Program-made: the position numbers and the translations under genes
In this document: positions 60,088 through 64,000 of the stretch, in pieces
Position numbering within the stretch: the stretch's first letter is position 1
Layout of the letters: every line of letters begins with the position of its first letter
The notes under the pieces: generated by a model
The model's input: only the letters and a program-made list of their open reading frames with translations
Database searches by the model: none
Told to the model about the DNA's origin: nothing
NCBI GenBank assembly: GCA_900764045.1
Contig: CAAFMN010000064.1
Span: 1-64,000 of the forward strand
Direction of reading: 5' to 3'
Length of the DNA: 64,000 nucleotides
Origin: Clostridia bacterium
GTDB taxonomy: Bacteria > Bacillota > Clostridia > Lachnospirales > Bianqueaceae

Positions 60088-61137
60088 TTATGGAAACATA
60101 GGAACCAGATCCAGTCCGGTATCCTCTTTCAGTCCAAACATCAGATTCATATTCTGAACGGCCTGACCGGCCGCTCCCTTTACCAGATTATCGATCGCTC
60201 CGATCACAATCACCCGTCCGGTTCTGGTATCGACCTTCCAGCCGATATCGCAATAATTGGATCCCTTCACCCAGCGGGTCTCCGGATACACATTCTGCGG
60301 CAGGAGACGGATGAACTTTTCTCTCCCATAATAGTCCTCATACACCGTATGAATATCCTCCCAGTTATACTTGCCCTTTAAGGTCGCATAGCAGACCGCG
60401 AGAATTCCCCGCTGCATCGGAACCAGATGCGGTGTAAATGTCAGGGTGATGTTCTCACCCGCGCGATACCCCAGCTGCTCCTCGATCTCCGGCGTATGCC
60501 GATGCGTTCCGACACCGTATGCCTTGATGGATTCATTCACTTCCGCATACAGATTCTCCAGTTTGGCGCCGCGTCCCGCGCCGGAAACGCCGGACTTGGC
60601 ATCGATGATGATCGAATCATTCTGAATCATCCCCTCCGCGACCAGCGGAGACAGGCTCAGAATACTGCAGGTCGTATAGCAGCCGGGATTGGCCAGAAGT
60701 CTTGTGGTGCGGATCTGTTCCCGATTCCACTCACACAGCCCGTATACCGCTTCTTTGGCCAAAAGCTCCTTGCCATGGTGCTCTGTCTTATACCACTGTT
60801 CATAGACTGCCGGATCCTTGAGCCGGAAATCCGCACCCAGATCAATGATCTTGCACTTCTTCAGGATCTCCTCTGTCACCTTGGCTGAGGCCAGTCCATG
60901 CGGCAGTGCCAGGAAGATCACATCGGCCTGTTCCGCCAGTTCTTCCATATCTTCTTCCGCACACACCACGTCGTGAATGCTCCGGTGATTGGGATATACG
61001 CTGCTATAGGGCTTGCCGGCATAGCTATGCGAAGCCAGCGTCACAATCTCCGCCTGCGGATGGTTGCTCAGGATCCGCACGATCTCCTGACCGGCATATC
61101 CGGTCGCTCCGATGATTCCTACCCGAATCTTATCCAT
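60088..61137 (-). CDS. argC: N-acetyl-gamma-glutamyl-phosphate reductase
   Basis: The 349-residue protein reduces N-acetylglutamyl phosphate with NADPH. The Rossmann N-terminus VGIIGATGYAGQEIVRIL, the catalytic Cys in ANPGCYTTCSILSL near residue 148 and the His region HTPEIEEQLG near 215 are clear. It starts 11 bases after argF. The long type with about 345 residues is normal for Firmicutes. It belongs to the argFCJBD operon. Confidence 0.96.
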   Translation of the reverse strand: MDKIRVGIIGATGYAGQEIVRILSNHPQAEIVTLASHSYAGKPYSSVYPNHRSIHDVVCAEEDMEELAEQADVIFLALPHGLASAKVTEEILKKCKIIDLGADFRLKDPAVYEQWYKTEHHGKELLAKEAVYGLCEWNREQIRTTRLLANPGCYTTCSILSLSPLVAEGMIQNDSIIIDAKSGVSGAGRGAKLENLYAEVNESIKAYGVGTHRHTPEIEEQLGYRAGENITLTFTPHLVPMQRGILAVCYATLKGKYNWEDIHTVYEDYYGREKFIRLLPQNVYPETRWVKGSNYCDIGWKVDTRTGRVIVIGAIDNLVKGAAGQAVQNMNLMFGLKEDTGLDLVPMFP

Positions 61138-61148
61138 ATCTGTTCTCC

Positions 61149-62144
61149 TTACATTTTATAGCCGAGCGTTGCCGCCATCACTGCCTTAATGGTATGCAGC
61201 CGGTTCTCCGCTTCGTCAAATACTACTGACTGTTCACTCTCAAATACGCTGTCCTCGACCTCCAGCTCTGTAAAGCCGTAGTCCTGCGCCACCTTTTTCC
61301 CGATATCCGTCCCCAGATCATGGAACGCCGGCAGGCAGTGCATAAATATTGCCTGCTTTCCTGCCTTTTTCATGATCACTTTTGTTACCTTATAAGGAGA
61401 TAACGCTGCGATTCGTTCGGCCCAAACCTCTTCCGGCTCCCCCATGGAAACCCAGACATCCGTATAGACGATATCCGCACCGGCGACATCTTCTGTATCT
61501 TCGGTCAATGTCACCGAACCTCCGCTCTTCTTCGCTTCTTCCTTACAATAGGCTACCAGATCTGCCGCCGGGAAGTATTCCTTAGAAGTACAGGATACAA
61601 AGTGCATCCCCATCTTGGCACAGGCAATCATGATCGAATTGGCCATATTGTAGCGGGCATCCCCCATATAGACGAACTTTTTATCCTTCAGGCCGCCCAG
61701 GTGTTCCCGAATCGTCAGCATATCCGCCAAAAGCTGTGTCGGATGGAATTCGTTCGTCAATCCGTTCCACACCGGCACGTCGGAATACTGCGCCAGGCAC
61801 TCTACGATCTCCTGCCCATATCCGCGATATTCGATTCCGTCATAGATCCGGCTGAGTACCCGCGCTGTGTCCGGAATACTCTCCTTCTTGCCAATCTGTG
61901 AACTCTTCGGATCCAGATAGGTTGAATACATTCCCAGGTCATGCGCCGCTACCTCAAAAGCGCAGCGTGTTCTGGTACTGGTCTTCTCAAAGATCAGCAC
62001 CACATTCTTTCCTTTTAACTGCTGGTCATGCGCGATCCCTGCTTTTTTCTTCTGTTTGAGATCCGCGGCCAGGTCCAGCAGATAGGCGATCTCCTCCGCT
62101 GTATAATCTTTTAATGTAAGAAAATCACGTCCTTGTAAATTCAT
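61149..62144 (-). CDS. argF: ornithine carbamoyltransferase
   Basis: From ATG 62144 the protein has 331 residues and makes citrulline from ornithine and carbamoyl phosphate. The carbamoyl phosphate loop FEKTSTRTRCAFEVAAHDLG, DTARVLSRIYDGIEYRG, the HPTQLLADM motif and the ornithine-binding HCLPAFHD are present. An in-frame GTG at 62156 is unlikely, because GGAG sits at a good distance only for the ATG. It is first in the argFCJBD operon, with an ARG-box-like site over its -10. Being transcribed together with synthesis genes, it is more probably anabolic than part of a deiminase pathway. Confidence 0.95.
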   Translation of the reverse strand: MNLQGRDFLTLKDYTAEEIAYLLDLAADLKQKKKAGIAHDQQLKGKNVVLIFEKTSTRTRCAFEVAAHDLGMYSTYLDPKSSQIGKKESIPDTARVLSRIYDGIEYRGYGQEIVECLAQYSDVPVWNGLTNEFHPTQLLADMLTIREHLGGLKDKKFVYMGDARYNMANSIMIACAKMGMHFVSCTSKEYFPAADLVAYCKEEAKKSGGSVTLTEDTEDVAGADIVYTDVWVSMGEPEEVWAERIAALSPYKVTKVIMKKAGKQAIFMHCLPAFHDLGTDIGKKVAQDYGFTELEVEDSVFESEQSVVFDEAENRLHTIKAVMAATLGYKM

Positions 62145-62176
62145 ACCAGTTTTCACTCCTCTTATTCTCTATCGAT

Positions 62177-62190
62177 TGTATATTTATTCA
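62177..62190. promoter_or_regulatory. ARG-box-like operator over the argF -10
   Basis: TGTATATTTATTCA fits the ArgR/AhrC half-site pattern TGAATwwwwATTCA with one difference. It overlaps TACAAT (62175-62180, minus strand), the probable argF -10. The divergent argG promoter lies about 95 bases away. Regulation by arginine is inference. The rest of 62191-62280 holds no gene. Confidence 0.55.
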
Positions 62191-62280
62191 TTTCATGCAT
62201 GATTCAGGCATAATTTCCCGAACGTGCCACTATTCTACATCATGATTCAAAATTTTTCAAGTATATTTTTTAATTTTCTC

Positions 62281-62308
62281 TTGCTTTTTTTGAAAACGGG
62301 TGTATAAT
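62281..62308 (+). promoter_or_regulatory. promoter for argG
   Basis: TTGCTT (62281-62286) and TATAAT (62303-62308) with a 16-base spacer. A leader of about 75 bases follows with a small AGTTGATG/CATCAGCT hairpin (about 62315-62338) and a GGAGGAG ribosome site. Confidence 0.6.
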
Positions 62309-62385
62309 TATGCTCAGTTGATGAGTAAAGCATCAGCTCACCGTTTTACGGTATCCTATAGAATGCTTTAGGAGGAGATTATATT

Positions 62386-63600
62386 ATGGATCAGAAAAAA
62401 ATGAAAGTCGTATTGGCATATTCTGGTGGTCTGGATACCACGGTTATCATCCCGTGGCTGAAGGAAAACTATAATTGTGATGTTATCGCGGTCTGCATCG
62501 ATGTGGGCCAGGGTAAGGAGACCGATGGCCTCGAAGAGCGCGCGCTCAAGAGCGGCGCTTCCAAGTTCTATCTGAAGACTGTAACGGAAGAATTCATTAC
62601 TGATTATATCTATCCTACACTGAAGGCCGGCGCTGTCTATGAAAGCACCTACATGCTGGGTACCTCTATGGCCCGTCCGCTGATCGCCAAGATTCTGGTG
62701 GACATCGCTCTGGCGGAAGGCGCGGACGCGATCTGCCACGGTGCTACCGGCAAGGGCAATGATCAGGTACGTTTTGAGCTGACCATCAAGGCTCTGGCTC
62801 CGCAGCTTCAGATCATCGCTCCCTGGCGTATCTGGGATATGCAGTCCCGTGAGGATGAGATCGCTTACTGCGAGGCCCGCGGCATCGAGTGCCCGGTCAA
62901 GAAGGGTGACAGCTACAGCCGTGACCGCAATATCTGGCACATCAGCCACGAGGGTCTGGAGCTGGAGGATCCCGCTAACGCTCCCAATTATGAGAAGCTG
63001 CTGAAGCTGGGTGTAACCCCGCAGAAGGCTCCGGATGAGGCTACCGAAATCAGCCTGGACTTTGAAAAGGGTGTTCCGGTCGCTCTGAATGGTGAAAAGA
63101 TGGATCCGGTCGCTCTTCTGACCAAGCTCAATGAGCTGGGCGGCAAGAATGGTATCGGTATCGTAGATATTCTGGAGAACCGTGTTGTAGGCATGAAGTC
63201 CCGCGGCGTTTATGAGACTCCGGGCGGAACCATCATGTACAAGGCTCATGAGCAGCTGGAGCATATGGTGCTGGATAAGCAGACCTACGCCTATAAGCAG
63301 CAGCTGTCCGTTAAGTTTGCGGAACTGGTATACTCCGGTGAGTGGTTCACTCCTCTGCGTGAGGCTCTGTCCGCTTTTGTTGATTCTACGCAGCAGGTCG
63401 TTACCGGTACGGTTAAAATGGTGCTGTACAAGGGCAATATCATCCCGGCCGGAACCACTTCCCCGTATTCTCTGTATAATGAGAGCATCGCAAGTTTCAC
63501 AACCGGCGAACTGTACAACCACAAGGATGCCGAGGGCTTTATCAATCTGTTCGGTCTGTCCATGAAGATTCGTGGAATGCTGAACAACAAGAATAAGTAA
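62386..63600 (+). CDS. argG: argininosuccinate synthase
   Basis: The 404-residue protein joins citrulline and aspartate using ATP. The N-terminal P-loop VVLAYSGGLDTTVIIPWL, the stretch GATGKGNDQVRFE near residue 120 and the citrulline-binding SRGVYETPGG near 265 are present. It is divergent from the argFCJBD operon, and argH is not within the window. Its codon use is more biased toward C- and T-ending major codons than that of its neighbours, as expected for a strongly expressed gene. Confidence 0.96.
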   Translation: MDQKKMKVVLAYSGGLDTTVIIPWLKENYNCDVIAVCIDVGQGKETDGLEERALKSGASKFYLKTVTEEFITDYIYPTLKAGAVYESTYMLGTSMARPLIAKILVDIALAEGADAICHGATGKGNDQVRFELTIKALAPQLQIIAPWRIWDMQSREDEIAYCEARGIECPVKKGDSYSRDRNIWHISHEGLELEDPANAPNYEKLLKLGVTPQKAPDEATEISLDFEKGVPVALNGEKMDPVALLTKLNELGGKNGIGIVDILENRVVGMKSRGVYETPGGTIMYKAHEQLEHMVLDKQTYAYKQQLSVKFAELVYSGEWFTPLREALSAFVDSTQQVVTGTVKMVLYKGNIIPAGTTSPYSLYNESIASFTTGELYNHKDAEGFINLFGLSMKIRGMLNNKNK

Positions 63601-64000
63601 TGTTTGAGCATATTCAAAAAATTGACCAGCGTTTTCTACAATATATGGGCCGGATCCACCGGCCCATATTGACGCGTATTATGATCGCCGCGTCCTCTGC
63701 CTGCAATCTGGGATTGATCTGGTGGGCGGTATGCCTCCCCTTTCTCTTCTATTCGCCCTGGCGGTATACGGGCTTTTGTTTTGTAGCAGGGCTGGCGATC
63801 GCGCACCTGATGGGCGAGATTATCATCAAGCACCTGGTGCGCCGCACCCGTCCATGTCATCTGCTCGAAGAGGAAGAACAGCTGATCCGCAAGCCCCGTT
63901 TCTATTCGTTTCCTTCCGGGCATGCCGCCGCTTCCTTTGCCATGGTCGGGGTCGCATCCTTACGCTGCCGGCTGATCACATTTCTTCCGATAATGGCACT
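63600..64000 (+). CDS. PAP2-family phosphatase (partial, runs off the window)
   Basis: The ATG (63600-63602) overlaps the argG stop in TAATG, so translation is coupled. The visible 133 residues have membrane segments (IMIAASSACNLGLIWWAVCLPFLF and GFCFVAGLAIAHLMGE) and PAP2 signature parts KHLVRRTRP and FPSGHAAASF. It fits lipid phosphatases such as undecaprenyl pyrophosphatase or PgpB-like enzymes. The third signature His lies beyond the window. No ribosome site separates it from argG. Confidence 0.85.
   Translation, partial: MFEHIQKIDQRFLQYMGRIHRPILTRIMIAASSACNLGLIWWAVCLPFLFYSPWRYTGFCFVAGLAIAHLMGEIIIKHLVRRTRPCHLLEEEEQLIRKPRFYSFPSGHAAASFAMVGVASLRCRLITFLPIMA

Noticed and set aside
58267..60381. 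704-codon plus-strand open frame opposite argB and argJ
   Set aside because: The minus-strand frames are unmistakable arginine genes; the long open frame is a by-product of their codon use.
62368..63522. 384-codon minus-strand open frame opposite argG
   Set aside because: It is antisense to argG with no recognisable domain or ribosome site.

Overview
The window looks like a chromosomal segment of an anaerobic Firmicute of class Clostridia, most probably a Lachnospiraceae-type gut bacterium. The evidence is an IspH-ribosomal protein S1 fusion, a WalRK-YycH-YycI operon, a TetM/EF-G-like GTPase fused to a NYN domain, a clostridial methionine gamma-lyase-like gene next to hfq, AGGAGG-type ribosome binding sites, and TTGACA/TATAAT-type promoters with 17-base spacers. 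I could not run a search, so this placement is inference. I see no rRNA, tRNA or CRISPR array.

Layout. 1-256 holds three tandem hairpin repeats; a fourth, inverted copy lies at 26.64-26.72 kb. 0.26-19.0 kb is a nearly continuous minus-strand series of housekeeping genes: GDSL hydrolase, serC, an ECF S-component, a SpoVK/CbbX-like ATPase, a CHAP protein, the GTPase-NYN fusion, rpiA, a TPM/zinc-ribbon pair, a diacylglycerol kinase, an amidase whose first zinc-ligand position is Cys, an SbcCD-like pair, a flavoprotein, an rRNA methyltransferase, a PLP lyase and hfq. 19.2-27.7 kb holds a DEDD-type nuclease, a MATE transporter, ispH-rpsA, cmk, a YhiN-like flavoprotein, an RpiR regulator and a CPBP protease. 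27.7-31.3 kb holds a GH78 rhamnosidase and a divergent ribbon-helix-helix protein. 31.3-38.3 kb holds rlmH, murA and the WalRK cell-wall operon, which carries an extra exported protein.

38.4-47.4 kb is an accessory island. Its left edge is an in-frame chimera of an IS1182-type transposase and a large serine recombinase. Its core is five tandem TasA/CalY-type secreted fibre proteins, two decayed further copies and one SipW-type signal peptidase, preceded by a small unannotated ORF. Its right edge is debris of an integrative element (a small ICE-type ORF, a response-regulator C-terminus and a histidine-kinase N-terminus). This is the most system-like and most unusual part of the window.

47.5-56.6 kb returns to core genes: a PP2C phosphatase with a C-terminal LysM domain, purL, ddl and several small conserved unknowns. 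56.7-63.6 kb is the arginine regulon, argFCJBD diverging from argG across a region with an ARG-box-like operator. A PAP2 phosphatase gene runs off the right end. No gene-free stretch exceeds 300 bases; the longest are 1-256, 47254-47544 and 62145-62385, and each is described under its sites.
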